Positions 1 through 8,534 are shown, counted from the stretch's first letter. The stretch: DNA of 64,000 nucleotides from an uncultured Neglectibacter sp. (GCA_937958185.1 CALFFN010000021.1:124001-188000); one strand, 5' to 3'. Program-made: numbers and translations. Notes: generated by a model from the sequence alone, not told the origin.

Positions 1-247
1 CATGGAAGCCGCCGGGCAGAGCGTGGCGTATTTGGAGCGAGACACGTCCCTGGACGTGCAAAACGCCATGGAGCAGCTTTCCAAGGACGACCGGCTCGTG
101 CTGCAGCTGTTTTATTTTGAAGATATGTCCGTCCGGGAGATCGCGCAGGTGCTTTCCGTAAAGCCGGAAGCGGTGCGAATGCGCCTGACCCGGAGCAGAA
201 AGCGGTTCAAACAGCAATATGAAACTGAGGTGCGCTATGAAGAATAA
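1..247 (+). CDS. RNA polymerase sigma factor, C-terminal part (cut by window edge)
   Basis: The visible 81 residues are a sigma-70 region 4: LSKDDRLVLQLFYFEDMSV followed by the helix-turn-helix VREIAQVLSVKPEAVRMRLT and a basic tail. Region 2 lies beyond the left edge, so the methionine at base 2 is almost certainly internal. Size and motif fit a small ECF-type factor that directs RNA polymerase to a limited set of promoters. The stop overlaps the start of the next gene by about 11 bases, so the two are translationally coupled. That pairing with a membrane protein is the usual sigma/anti-sigma arrangement; the regulon is unknown. Confidence 0.85.
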   Translation, partial: MEAAGQSVAYLERDTSLDVQNAMEQLSKDDRLVLQLFYFEDMSVREIAQVLSVKPEAVRMRLTRSRKRFKQQYETEVRYEE

Positions 248-2315
248 GCGAGATAGAAAAATGGTGCGTCGGCTGGAACAGGAGCTTCCCTATCCTAAGC
301 TGACCATACAGGCGGAATTGAAATTTGACGAGATCCTTGCCATGCTCCCCGAAAAGAAAGCCTCCGCTCAAAAAGCAGAGGTCTATGAAGGCGCGCATTT
401 TAAGAAAGGAAATCACGGGAAACACGCGAAGCCTGACGCAAACGGCGCCGGGGCTTCGGAAAACGTGGTATATCTTGAGCCGGTGATCCATCGCCGCAGC
501 GTCCCGAAGACCATTGCGAAATTTGCCCTGGCTGCGGCGGCAATCTGCCTGGTCTCTCTGGCGCTGCTCCGGCTGCCCTCACTGGGAGCCCTTCGGAGCC
601 AGCCCGGTGCGGGACAGTCCGCGCTGTCTACGCCGGTGTTCCCGAAAGAGACGGCATATACGGTCATGATCGAAAGCGCCGTGCAGAAAGGAAATTACCT
701 GTTCCAGACTGTCCGGCTGGAATTTTCGGAGGATACCTGCCCCAGGACGGAGCAGCTTTTTACCAGCCTTACCGACGAATACGGCATCAGCGTCAGTGTA
801 AACGGTACGCCCGCCATGCTGTACCGCGACCCTGTGTTTGAAAAAGTAGCGGGAAAGCCGGCGTTTGAGGGAAAGGTGATCTCCGTTCTTCCCGAGTATC
901 CCAAAATCGACGCGCAGACAGGGGAAAGGGTGACCGCCACCGTGTCCATCGACCGATTGCTGGGCATCACCTCCGGGCAGAGACAGGACCCCTATGCCGA
1001 CCCGGACATCTGCCTTTCCACTTCCGTGACCAGCGCGCCCTTTGAGCTGGGCTGTGATACTTCCTACGAGCTGGGCGAGGAAGGGCTTTTCACGTCAAAC
1101 GGCATTACGCTGCTGGGCTATACCAGCAACGAGAGCGAGTTTGCCCTCAATCTCAGCTACCCTGCCATGAACCAGGCGGAGCCTTATGTATATATCAGGA
1201 CGGCGGAGGACGATGCAGGGCTGGAATGCCTGTATCAGGGTGGGCAGACAGGAGACACCCGGGAATTGGGAGCCAGGGTGGGGAAAGAATGTACCTTTGC
1301 CCCTCTCCCGGAGGACACCTCCCAGGTTACCGTCATCGTGTTTGACCACGACCCGAACCAACCCTATGTGTATGTGAATGGGGAAATGTCGTTCCCTGTT
1401 GTGCTGTCGGAATTTACCATCTACCTTGACAGCGGAACGGTTTACGAGACCGGGTCTTCTCTGGGGCAGTTCAGCGACCAGTCCTGGTTCGTGCCGCTTT
1501 CCCGCTATGCGACCGTGATGGAAGCCGGGCTGCGGTTCGACCAGCATATTCTGGCTGCCGGGTGGGGGATTTCCAACATAGGGGGGCTGGGCTTTGACAG
1601 CGAAATGGCGCTGCATCTGCTGGCTGTCAGCGACCTGAATGCGGACCTGCCCCTGGAGATCGAGCTGTATGTCAACAGCGAGTGTGTGGAAACGCTGCCC
1701 ACCTATCGGAACGCGGCAACAGACGTCATAGACGAGAACATGTATCGTGTGGCAGGCAGGTATGGACGTTTGGACGTGAGCCTTGTCGGCGAATTTGAGA
1801 CGTTCGAGGCGGACGGGAGAGAGCGGGACGTCAGGGCTGTCAGCGGCGTTTCCCAAATGCGGCAGTACGCCTATACCCTGGACTCCCAGGCTCTTACAGA
1901 GGACTGGGGCGGCATTGACAATTCGCTGGAGATCGTGCTGCGGAACCCTGTTACCGGGAAAATATTGGCGTCTACCTGCAATCCTTTGGCAGAGGACAGC
2001 ATCAATGCATATCTTGACGTTATCGGCACGCAGGAAGAGCTGCTGTGGAAAAGAGACTTTATTGATCCCCTGTCCGGAACTGTGATGGGAGACGATGGCG
2101 GCGTTTCCTCCATGTCGGAGCACAGGGAAAAAGAAGTGCCGGCAGAGGGAGCCGCTGATGACGGAAGCGCTTCCGCCACGCCGGAGCCGTACCCGGACCC
2201 GGACACGATATTTGTCGACCCAACGCCGCCGCCCCCGTCCACCTCCGAGGGCTTCCCCTCGCTGCCGGAGAGCAGCCTGCCGGTAGAAAGCACTTTGGAC
2301 GATACGCAAGGCTGA
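237..2315 (+). CDS. Membrane-anchored anti-sigma-like protein, large extracytoplasmic domain
   Basis: The protein has about 692 residues. A charged cytoplasmic N-terminus of about 85 residues is followed by one transmembrane helix (FALAAAAICLVSLALLRL), a long soluble part with no family I recognise, and a Pro/Ser-rich tail (TPEPYPDPDTIF, PTPPPPSTSEGF). I start it at the ATG at 237, which has GAGG seven bases upstream and overlaps the stop of the sigma gene; an in-frame ATG at 219 lacks a ribosome site. Coupling to the sigma factor suggests an anti-sigma factor or sensor that holds the sigma at the membrane. That role is inferred from position. A hairpin terminator follows at once. Confidence 0.6.
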   Translation: MKNKRDRKMVRRLEQELPYPKLTIQAELKFDEILAMLPEKKASAQKAEVYEGAHFKKGNHGKHAKPDANGAGASENVVYLEPVIHRRSVPKTIAKFALAAAAICLVSLALLRLPSLGALRSQPGAGQSALSTPVFPKETAYTVMIESAVQKGNYLFQTVRLEFSEDTCPRTEQLFTSLTDEYGISVSVNGTPAMLYRDPVFEKVAGKPAFEGKVISVLPEYPKIDAQTGERVTATVSIDRLLGITSGQRQDPYADPDICLSTSVTSAPFELGCDTSYELGEEGLFTSNGITLLGYTSNESEFALNLSYPAMNQAEPYVYIRTAEDDAGLECLYQGGQTGDTRELGARVGKECTFAPLPEDTSQVTVIVFDHDPNQPYVYVNGEMSFPVVLSEFTIYLDSGTVYETGSSLGQFSDQSWFVPLSRYATVMEAGLRFDQHILAAGWGISNIGGLGFDSEMALHLLAVSDLNADLPLEIELYVNSECVETLPTYRNAATDVIDENMYRVAGRYGRLDVSLVGEFETFEADGRERDVRAVSGVSQMRQYAYTLDSQALTEDWGGIDNSLEIVLRNPVTGKILASTCNPLAEDSINAYLDVIGTQEELLWKRDFIDPLSGTVMGDDGGVSSMSEHREKEVPAEGAADDGSASATPEPYPDPDTIFVDPTPPPPSTSEGFPSLPESSLPVESTLDDTQG

Positions 2316-2324
2316 ATAGGAGAA

Positions 2325-2366
2325 AAACGCCCCGTTCCCGGCAGTGCCGCTGGGGACGGGGCGTTT
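2325..2366 (+). terminator. Rho-independent terminator after the sigma/anti-sigma pair
   Basis: AAACGCCCCGT and ACGGGGCGTTT form a strong GC stem around a short inner hairpin. It is symmetric enough to serve the convergent tetR-like gene as well. Confidence 0.75.
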
Positions 2367-2409
2367 CTATGACGAAGCACGGTTTTTACTCAAAACATAT
2401 CACAGTGTT

Positions 2410-3000
2410 TTAGATACAGCCCGTCAGGGCAGGGTCATATACCAGGGAAACGGGAAAAGGAAAACCAGTTAATTGGTCCCGCAAAGGCTTCGGCATTCCC
2501 TCCAGCAGCCAAACACGCAGCTCATCCGGCGACCTGTTCATGCCTGAACGCACCCACTCAATAGACATTTCAATGCCTCCGCTGGTATACAGCCGCAGAA
2601 GGAAATCGGTCAGGGGATCCGGCTCCTTTCCTGTGTGGAAGCAGATGACCCGCCGGTATAATCCCTCCGTGTAGTCCCGCATGATTCGATACAATGTGTT
2701 GTCGTCTGTGCAGCGGGTCAGGCGGCGATAAAATTCCCGGCGGTTCTGTAGAGCAAAGGTCATTCGGTCGATCATTTCGTCCCAGACAATGTTTGTGCAA
2801 TCTTGAAATGCGGCTGCAAAATCCTGCCCATAGACCCATCGCAGCAGATCGTCCCGCGTATGGAAATACCGATAAAAAACCTGCCTCGTCAAACTGCATT
2901 CTCTGGTGATATCCTGAACGCTGATGTGCCGCAGGTTTTTTCGTTTCAGCAGATTGGAAAGACCTTCGGCAAGGCGAATGCGGACGCTTTCCGTTGGCAT
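2410..3000 (-). CDS. TetR/AcrR-family transcriptional regulator
   Basis: The protein has 196 residues. Residues 8-52 form a TetR DNA-binding domain: IRLAEGLSNLLKRKNLRHIS, then VQDITRECSLTRQVFYRYF and HTRDDLLRWVY. The rest is an all-helical ligand/dimer domain like that of DhaS-type regulators. It is divergent from an SDR oxidoreductase with a shared 132-bp gap, so it probably represses that gene and itself. The ligand is unknown. Confidence 0.85.
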   Translation of the reverse strand: MPTESVRIRLAEGLSNLLKRKNLRHISVQDITRECSLTRQVFYRYFHTRDDLLRWVYGQDFAAAFQDCTNIVWDEMIDRMTFALQNRREFYRRLTRCTDDNTLYRIMRDYTEGLYRRVICFHTGKEPDPLTDFLLRLYTSGGIEMSIEWVRSGMNRSPDELRVWLLEGMPKPLRDQLTGFPFPVSLVYDPALTGCI

Positions 3001-3044
3001 AAAAAAACTCCTCTCAGGTTGACAGTTTTCAAAAAGTGCAACGG

Positions 3045-3054
3045 GACAAATGTC
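3045..3054. promoter_or_regulatory. Possible TetR operator between divergent tetR and SDR genes
   Basis: A short palindrome GACA-AA-TGTC lies midway between the divergent genes. It is small and could be chance; it is offered only because TetR regulators usually bind such dyads in this position. Confidence 0.25.
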
Positions 3055-3132
3055 AGGGACTGTGTTACTATATTATCAAACTCGGGGTCACAAATGTAAT
3101 TCCGGGAAATTCAATTCAAAGGAGAGGTTCCA

Positions 3133-3873
3133 ATGAAAACTGCAATCATCACCGGCGGCTCCCGCGGCATCGGGGAAGCCATGACCCTGAAGCTGGGGGA
3201 AATGGGCTACAATGTGGTCGTCAACTACCGTTCCGACAGTTCCAAAGGGCTTACGGAAGCTGTGATCGCCAAGCTGAAGACAGAGTACGGCGTGGAGGGC
3301 TTGGCCGTTCAGGCAGACGTTTCCAAGTATGAGGACTGTGAAAAGCTGGTGAAAACCGCGGTAGAAGCTTTCGGCGAAAAGATCGACGTGCTGGTAAATA
3401 ACGCGGGCATTACAAACAACGCCGCTTTCTGTGAGCTTCCCCGGGAAAGCTATATGGCGGTGCTGGAGACCAACCTGATCAGTGCGTTCCATATGTGCCA
3501 CTTTGTAGTTCCCTATATGGTAAAAGCCAACGGGGGCTGTGTGGTGAACACCTCTTCCATCGGGGGTCTGATGGGCGTTGCCAATCAGGCGGACTATTGC
3601 GCTTCCAAAGCCGGTCTGATCGGCATGACCCGTGCTTTGGCAATGGAATTTGGCAAGCAGAATATCCGTTTCAACTGCATTTGCCCCGGCATGATCTGGA
3701 CGGATATGCTCCGCGGCGTCAATCAGGACGAGGTAGCTGCTCTGGCTCAGTCCATTCCCATGGGAAAGATCGGCGATGTGGAAGATATTGCAAATGCCAT
3801 GGAATTCCTTATCAAGGATAAATACATGACCGGACAGTATGTTTCCCCCAACGGCGGAATTTATATGCCGTGA
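3133..3873 (+). CDS. SDR-family oxidoreductase (FabG-like)
   Basis: The protein has 246 residues, the standard classical SDR length. It shows the N-terminal NAD(P)-binding motif TGGSRGIGEA at residues 7-16, NNAG at about 90, a catalytic Ser in NTSSIGG, and YxxxK in DYCASKAGLIG. It should reduce or oxidise a carbonyl/hydroxyl with NAD(P)(H). FabG (3-oxoacyl-ACP reductase) is the nearest well-known relative, but there are no fatty-acid genes nearby. The divergent TetR regulator instead suggests an inducible detoxifying or catabolic dehydrogenase. GGAGAGG precedes the ATG. Confidence 0.85.
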   Translation: MKTAIITGGSRGIGEAMTLKLGEMGYNVVVNYRSDSSKGLTEAVIAKLKTEYGVEGLAVQADVSKYEDCEKLVKTAVEAFGEKIDVLVNNAGITNNAAFCELPRESYMAVLETNLISAFHMCHFVVPYMVKANGGCVVNTSSIGGLMGVANQADYCASKAGLIGMTRALAMEFGKQNIRFNCICPGMIWTDMLRGVNQDEVAALAQSIPMGKIGDVEDIANAMEFLIKDKYMTGQYVSPNGGIYMP

Positions 3874-3895
3874 TCTTTCCGGGAAAAAATTGATA

Positions 3896-3936
3896 AAACA
3901 GTACCCTGGTTCTATGAAACCGGGGTACTGTTTTTT
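3896..3936. terminator. Bidirectional terminator between SDR gene and gpmI
   Basis: AACAGTACCC and GGGGTACTGTT form the stem, with A-rich and T-rich flanks. The convergent genes on both sides can use it. Confidence 0.8.
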
Positions 3937-3991
3937 GATTCAGTTTTTGGGGCGGTCATAAACGCAGATACAGCGTATCAATGACAGTCTC

Positions 3992-5503
3992 TTATTTGAT
4001 AATGCTCTTTCCCGTCATCTCATCGGGCTGGGGCAGCCCCAGCACTTTCAGCATGGTGGGGGCAATATCCGCAAGAACGCCGCCTTCCCGCAGCTCACAG
4101 GGATGATTGATGACGCAGAAGGGGACGGGGTTCGTGGTGTGGGCGGTAAAGGGAGTGCCGTCCTCGTCGATCATCTTGTCGGCATTGCCGTGGTCGGCGG
4201 TCAGCAGGACGCAGCCGCCCATTTCCTTTACGGCTTCCACTACGCGTCCCACGCAGGTGTCCACAGCCTCCACAGCCTTCACCGCGGCTTCAAACACGCC
4301 GGTGTGACCTACCATGTCGCAGTTGGCATAGTTCAGGATCAGCGCGTCGTATTTGCCGGACTTGACAGCCTCTACCATCTTGTCCGTCACTTCATAGGCG
4401 CTCATCTCCGGCTGCAGGTCATAGGTCGCCACGGCAGGGGACTTCACCAAAATCCTGTCCTCACCGGGATACTGCTTTTCCACGCCGCCGTTAAAGAAGA
4501 AGGTGACATGGGCGTATTTTTCCGTCTCGGCAATACGCAGCTGGGTCATGCCCTGATTGGAAATATACTCGCCGAAGGTGTTCTTCAAAGATTCCGGCTT
4601 GTACGCCACCTCTACGTTGGGCATGGTGGCGTCATACTGGGTCATGCACACATAGGTGAGGGGGAAGAAGCCGCGCTTCCGCTCAAAGCCGGAGAAGTCC
4701 GGGTCTACCAGCGTCCGGGTGATCTCCCTGGCGCGGTCGGGGCGGAAGTTGTAGAAGATCACGGAATCCCCGGCGGAAATGGGGGCGGCGCCCTCGCAGA
4801 CCACCGGCACCACAAATTCATCGGTCACTTCCTTGTCGTAGGAATCCTGCACCGCGCAGACAGGGCAGGGGGCGTGCTCGCCCTCGCCGTACACCATGGC
4901 GGCGTATGCCTTTTCCACCCGTTCCCAGCGGTTGTCGCGGTCCATGGCATAGTAGCGCCCCATCACGGTAGCGACCCTGCCAACACCCAGCTCCCTGAGT
5001 TTTTCCTGCAATTCCTCCACATAGCCCTTGCCGCTGCTGGGGGGGACGTCGCGCCCATCTAAGAAGCAGTGGACATAGATATCCGTCAGCCCCATGTCCT
5101 TTGCCATTTCCAGCAGGGCATAGAGGTGGGTGTTGTGGCTGTGCACGCCGCCGTCGGAAAGCAGACCCATCAGGTGCAGCGCCTTGCCGTTTTCTTTGGC
5201 GGAGGTCATCGCCTTGACCAGCGCCTCATTCTTTGCCATGTCCCCGTCCTGGGCGGACTTGGTAATGCGGGTCAGCTCCTGGTACACGATGCGCCCGGCG
5301 CCGATGTTGGTGTGTCCCACTTCGCTGTTGCCCATCTGTCCATCGGGCAGACCCACGTCCATGCCGGAAGCCCCGATCTTTGTCACCGGGTTCTCCTTCA
5401 GGATTTTATCCAGATTGGGGGTTTTTGCGGCGACAATGGCGTTGCCCTCATCGGGGGCAATGCCGAAGCCGTCTAAAATCATCAAAACGAGAGGTTTTTT
5501 CAT
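3992..5503 (-). CDS. gpmI: 2,3-bisphosphoglycerate-independent phosphoglycerate mutase
   Basis: The protein has 503 residues, typical of the Mn-dependent iPGM family. It interconverts 3- and 2-phosphoglycerate through a phosphoserine. MILDGFG at the N-terminus carries the first metal ligand and GNSEVGHTNIGAGR carries the nucleophilic serine near residue 62. HCFLDGRD, NYANCDMVGHTG and LTADHGNAD supply the remaining metal and catalytic residues. The start has GGAGA eight bases upstream. It lies last in the tpiA - small membrane protein - gpmI string and shares lower glycolysis with pgk upstream. Confidence 0.97.
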   Translation of the reverse strand: MKKPLVLMILDGFGIAPDEGNAIVAAKTPNLDKILKENPVTKIGASGMDVGLPDGQMGNSEVGHTNIGAGRIVYQELTRITKSAQDGDMAKNEALVKAMTSAKENGKALHLMGLLSDGGVHSHNTHLYALLEMAKDMGLTDIYVHCFLDGRDVPPSSGKGYVEELQEKLRELGVGRVATVMGRYYAMDRDNRWERVEKAYAAMVYGEGEHAPCPVCAVQDSYDKEVTDEFVVPVVCEGAAPISAGDSVIFYNFRPDRAREITRTLVDPDFSGFERKRGFFPLTYVCMTQYDATMPNVEVAYKPESLKNTFGEYISNQGMTQLRIAETEKYAHVTFFFNGGVEKQYPGEDRILVKSPAVATYDLQPEMSAYEVTDKMVEAVKSGKYDALILNYANCDMVGHTGVFEAAVKAVEAVDTCVGRVVEAVKEMGGCVLLTADHGNADKMIDEDGTPFTAHTTNPVPFCVINHPCELREGGVLADIAPTMLKVLGLPQPDEMTGKSIIK

Positions 5504-5750
5504 CGCTTTCTCCTTTATTTCTTTCTGTTTTATAGACCAGTACAGAGTCGGCTATAAGCAGTACAGCACCGCCTGTCAGGCAGATAGCAGCCATAGTAGG
5601 CAGGAAAGGTCCTACTATGTCCAGCGACACTTTGTACACATCACGCCCATTGGTCCCGGTCAGAACCGCTACTGCAATATACCGGGCAGCGCTGAAAATG
5701 GCTGCCATCAGCAACAGGGTGCAGGAAAGTCTGCTTAACCGATTTTCCAT
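5448..5750 (-). CDS. Small two-helix membrane protein between tpiA and gpmI
   Basis: A 100-residue ORF starts three bases after the tpiA stop and runs 56 bases into gpmI in another frame. Two hydrophobic helices are clear (residues about 8-32 and 46-72), followed by a charged tail (VYKTERNKGESDEK) that is written over the gpmI ribosome site. I do not recognise a family. The tight spacing and regular membrane topology argue that it is real, although no strong ribosome site of its own is seen, so it would depend on coupling to tpiA. The overlap with gpmI is unusual. Confidence 0.55.
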   Translation of the reverse strand: MENRLSRLSCTLLLMAAIFSAARYIAVAVLTGTNGRDVYKVSLDIVGPFLPTMAAICLTGGAVLLIADSVLVYKTERNKGESDEKTSRFDDFRRLRHCPR

Positions 5751-5753
5751 GGC

Positions 5754-6524
5754 TTATCCCTCGGTAGCGGCTTTCACGATGGTGGCAAAATCGTTGGGCT
5801 TCAGGGAAGCGCCGCCGATCAGACCGCCGTCCACGTCGGGCTGCGCCAGCAGCTCCGCCGCGTTGCCCGCGTTCATGGAGCCGCCGTACTGAATGGTGAT
5901 GCCGTCGCCGGCGGTTTTGCCGTACAGCTCGCTGATAACTTCCCGAATGATATGGCAGACCTCGTTTGCCTGCTGGGCAGTGGCGGTCTTGCCGGTGCCG
6001 ATCGCCCAGACGGGCTCATAGGCGATGATGACGCGCTTCAGCTCTTCCTCAGAAACGCCGCCCAAGGCGATCTTGGTCTGCATGGCGACCAGCTCGGCGG
6101 TAATGCCCTGCTCCCGCTGCTCCAGGGTCTCGCCCACACAGAGGATCACAGTCAGCCCGGCGTCCAGAGCCGCCCGGACACGCTTCTGCACGGTCAGATC
6201 GGTCTCACCGAAATACTGGCGGCGCTCGCTGTGCCCGATAATCACGATATTGACGCCCATGGAATGGAGCATCTCGGCGGAAATTTCGCCGGTGAACGCG
6301 CCGCTCTTTTCCCAGTGGCAGTTCTCCGCGCCAATTTGAATATTGGTGCCCTCCGCAGTCTTCAGAGCGGGGCAGAGGTCAACATAGGGAGTGCAGGCGA
6401 TCACATCGCAGCCCGCGTCCTTTACCAGCGGGGCAATGGCGGAGATCAGCTCCTTTGCCTCCTCGGGGGTCTTGTTCATTTTCCAGTTGCCGGCAATCAC
6501 GGCTTTTCTCAGTGCTTTGTTCAT
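5754..6524 (-). CDS. tpiA: Triosephosphate isomerase
   Basis: The protein has 256 residues and a full TIM-barrel. GNWKMNK near residue 13 carries the catalytic lysine, IIGHSERRQYFGE the histidine, and AYEPVWAIGTGKTA the glutamate and flexible loop 6. The phosphate-binding YGGSMN is near the C-terminus. It interconverts dihydroxyacetone phosphate and glyceraldehyde-3-phosphate. It follows pgk but is separated from it by a terminator-like hairpin, so it may be only partly co-transcribed. Confidence 0.97.
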   Translation of the reverse strand: MNKALRKAVIAGNWKMNKTPEEAKELISAIAPLVKDAGCDVIACTPYVDLCPALKTAEGTNIQIGAENCHWEKSGAFTGEISAEMLHSMGVNIVIIGHSERRQYFGETDLTVQKRVRAALDAGLTVILCVGETLEQREQGITAELVAMQTKIALGGVSEEELKRVIIAYEPVWAIGTGKTATAQQANEVCHIIREVISELYGKTAGDGITIQYGGSMNAGNAAELLAQPDVDGGLIGGASLKPNDFATIVKAATEG

Positions 6525-6549
6525 GTTTCTGGTTCCTTTCTGTGTTTTC

Positions 6550-6590
6550 TAAAATAAAGAAAGGGCGCACACGGTAAATCGTATGCGCCC
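6550..6590 (-). terminator. Terminator-like hairpin between pgk and tpiA
   Basis: On the minus strand GGGCGCA and TGCGCCC pair, with an inner extension, and are followed by a T-rich run (TTTCTTTATTTT). It would end or attenuate pgk transcripts before tpiA, uncoupling two enzymes of the same pathway. Confidence 0.7.
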
Positions 6591-6678
6591 CTGCAAAATC
6601 AGGTCAAGCTTCTGGCGCGGCACGAAATGACAAAAGTATCTCTCGCTTCAGCGCGAATTGGGTGCAGCGTCACGCTGC

Positions 6679-7977
6679 TTACTTTTCATTCAGGCAGGCG
6701 ATGCCGGGCAGCTCCAGCCCCTCCAGGAATTCCAGGGAAGCGCCGCCGCCGGTGGAGATATGGGTCATCTTGTCGGCGAAGCCCAGTTTTTCTACAGCAG
6801 CCGCGGAATCGCCGCCGCCGATAATGGAGATCGCGCCGCTGTCAGCTACAGCCTTGGCAACGCCGATGGTGCCGGCAGCGAAGTTTTCCCACTCGGAAAC
6901 GCCCATGGGTCCGTTCCAAACTACGGTCCCGGCGCCCTTGATGGCGTTAGAGAACAGCTCGATGGTCTTGGGACCGATGTCCAGACCCATCCAGCCATCG
7001 GGAATATCGTCGGAGGGAACCTCCATGCTCTCGGTGTTGGCGTCATATTCCTTGCCAACCTTGTTGTCCACGGGCAGCAGGAACTTCACGCCGTTCTTCT
7101 CAGCGTTTGCCATGGTTTCCCTGGCAAGCTCCAGCTTGTCTTCTTCACAGATGGAGGTGCCAATGGGGTGTCCCATGGACTTCAGGAAGGTGTATGCCAT
7201 GCCGCCGCCGATAATCAGGGTATCCACCTTGCTGATAAGGTTGTCGATGACGCCGATCTTATCGGAAACCTTTGCGCCGCCCAGAATGGCAACGAAGGGG
7301 CGCTTGGGATCCTGAAGGGCGCCGCCCATGACGGTGATCTCCTTCTGGATCAGATAGCCGCACACTGCGGGCAGATAATGGGAAACGCCCTCGGTGGAAG
7401 CATGGGCACGGTGTGCTGTGCCGAACGCGTCATTGACATAGATATCAGCCATAGAGGCAAGCTCTTTGGCAAAGGCGGGGTCGTTTTTAGTCTCCTCAGC
7501 GTGGAAACGGATATTCTCCAGGATCATCACGTCTCCGTCCTTCAAAGCGGCGGCCTTTGCCTTGGCGTCGGGACCAATGCAGTCGGCAGCCATGATAACG
7601 TCCTTGCCCAGCAGCTTTCCAAGCTCTGCGGCAACGGGAGCCAGAGAGAATTTCTTCACATCGCCCTTGGCGGCTTCCAGAGCCTTTTCCGTGGCGGCAG
7701 CCTGCTCTGCCTCGGGCAGCTCGGCGATCTTCTTTGCCTCTTTCTTGTCCAGCTTCACAGTGTCGTTCAAAATGTTGTGGGGACGACCCATGTGGGAGCA
7801 GAGGATCACCTTTGCGCCGTGGTCAGCCAGATACTTTACGGTGGGCAGGGCGCCTACGATGCGTTTGGTATCGGTGATGGCGCCGTCCTTCATGGGGACG
7901 TTGAAGTCGCAGCGAACCAGCACGCGCTTGCCGCTGACGTCGATATCCTCGACGGTTTTCTTGTTCAGATAGTTCAT
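6679..7977 (-). CDS. pgk: Phosphoglycerate kinase
   Basis: The protein has 432 residues, about 35 longer than the usual bacterial enzyme. It makes ATP from 1,3-bisphosphoglycerate. RCDFNVPM near residue 23 and CSHMGRP bind the triose. FVAILGGAKVSDKIGVI, NGPMGVSEWE and IIGGGDSAAAVEK form the nucleotide site. The extra length lies in an Ala/Glu-rich helical insert around residues 75-105 and a loop around SMEVPSDDIPDGW. It has its own strong promoter upstream. No gapdh gene is adjacent. Confidence 0.96.
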   Translation of the reverse strand: MNYLNKKTVEDIDVSGKRVLVRCDFNVPMKDGAITDTKRIVGALPTVKYLADHGAKVILCSHMGRPHNILNDTVKLDKKEAKKIAELPEAEQAAATEKALEAAKGDVKKFSLAPVAAELGKLLGKDVIMAADCIGPDAKAKAAALKDGDVMILENIRFHAEETKNDPAFAKELASMADIYVNDAFGTAHRAHASTEGVSHYLPAVCGYLIQKEITVMGGALQDPKRPFVAILGGAKVSDKIGVIDNLISKVDTLIIGGGMAYTFLKSMGHPIGTSICEEDKLELARETMANAEKNGVKFLLPVDNKVGKEYDANTESMEVPSDDIPDGWMGLDIGPKTIELFSNAIKGAGTVVWNGPMGVSEWENFAAGTIGVAKAVADSGAISIIGGGDSAAAVEKLGFADKMTHISTGGGASLEFLEGLELPGIACLNEK

Positions 7978-8034
7978 GTTGCTTACACTCCTTTATGAAA
8001 ATTGAACTAAATAAGGGGACATAAGGTGTTTCTA

Positions 8035-8052
8035 CTGACAATTGTATAACAA
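8035..8052 (-). promoter_or_regulatory. Weak Rex-like site over the pgk -10 box
   Basis: TTGTTAT-ACAA-TTGTCAG matches one arm of the Rex consensus TTGTTAA-N4-TTAACAA well and the other poorly, with 4 of 14 arm positions off. It overlaps the -10 element. Binding is speculative. Confidence 0.3.
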
Positions 8053-8069
8053 ACTGCGACGCTTTTCAA
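8041..8069 (-). promoter_or_regulatory. pgk promoter
   Basis: On the minus strand TTGAAA and TACAAT are separated by exactly 17 bases, ending about 64 bases before the pgk start. Confidence 0.75.
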
Positions 8070-8297
8070 GCCAAAATTTGGGAAACGCGCCCACTTTTTT
8101 TGAAGTTCTATTTCTCTCCTGTTTTTTTTCAGAAAAGCCAGGGCTTTTGCTCCGCGTGGTTCCCCTGCCGGTATTATACTGTTTTAAGCTGCAGTATCCT
8201 CTGCGGCAGTACGAGTTTTTTTGAAAGGGAAGAAGCAAAGTCGGTTTTACCGACGCTGCCGAAGAAAAAATTTGTGTTCAAAATTGCAGAAAGCCTC

Positions 8298-8326
8298 TTG
8301 ATTTCAAAAGCTGACCCGCATATAAT
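8298..8326 (+). promoter_or_regulatory. Distal promoter for the rex-adhE operon
   Basis: TTGATT and TATAAT are spaced by 17 bases, giving a leader of nearly 300 nt before rex. The rest of the 7978-8626 gap is AT-rich. Besides the promoters and Rex sites I see only a possible 47-codon ORF (8380-8523). Confidence 0.6.
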
Positions 8327-8379
8327 GTACATATGTAGATAAAAACGCATAGAAAAATTTTGCATCTAACAGAGTTTTT

Positions 8380-8523
8380 ATGGAATATATAGCCTTTTGC
8401 GAAAGCTTTGCGCGCCGTACCGCCGACCCGTTTTGCGGATTCAGTAAAATGCACAAATTTTTAGGAGAATTTGAAATTCCACTGGAAGCACTCACAATTT
8501 ACTTTTCCACGGAAGAATGTTAA
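8380..8523 (+). CDS. Possible 47-residue leader peptide upstream of rex
   Basis: An open frame begins MEYIAFCESFARR and ends IYFSTEEC, stopping inside the Rex operator. It would lie on the transcript from the distal promoter. No clear ribosome site precedes it (only AGAG), and no family is recognised. It may be chance. Confidence 0.2.
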   Translation: MEYIAFCESFARRTADPFCGFSKMHKFLGEFEIPLEALTIYFSTEEC

Positions 8524-8526
8524 AAT
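8498..8526 (+). promoter_or_regulatory. Proximal rex promoter
   Basis: TTTACT and TAAAAT are spaced by 17 bases. The -10 box is embedded in the Rex operator at 8517-8534, so Rex binding would block polymerase. Confidence 0.55.
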
Positions 8527-8534
8527 ATTATCAA
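8517..8534. promoter_or_regulatory. Rex operator
   Basis: ATGTTAA-AATA-TTATCAA matches the Rex consensus TTGTTAA-N4-TTAACAA at 12 of 14 arm positions and lies about 95 bases before the rex start. Rex releases DNA when NADH is high, so it should induce the whole rex-adhE-hydrogenase operon on electron overload. The family's autoregulation is established knowledge; this site is an inference from sequence. Confidence 0.75.

Noticed and set aside
1095..2309. 404-codon minus-strand ORF
   Set aside because: It is antisense to the anti-sigma-like gene, a common effect of GC-rich third positions; its sequence has no domain.
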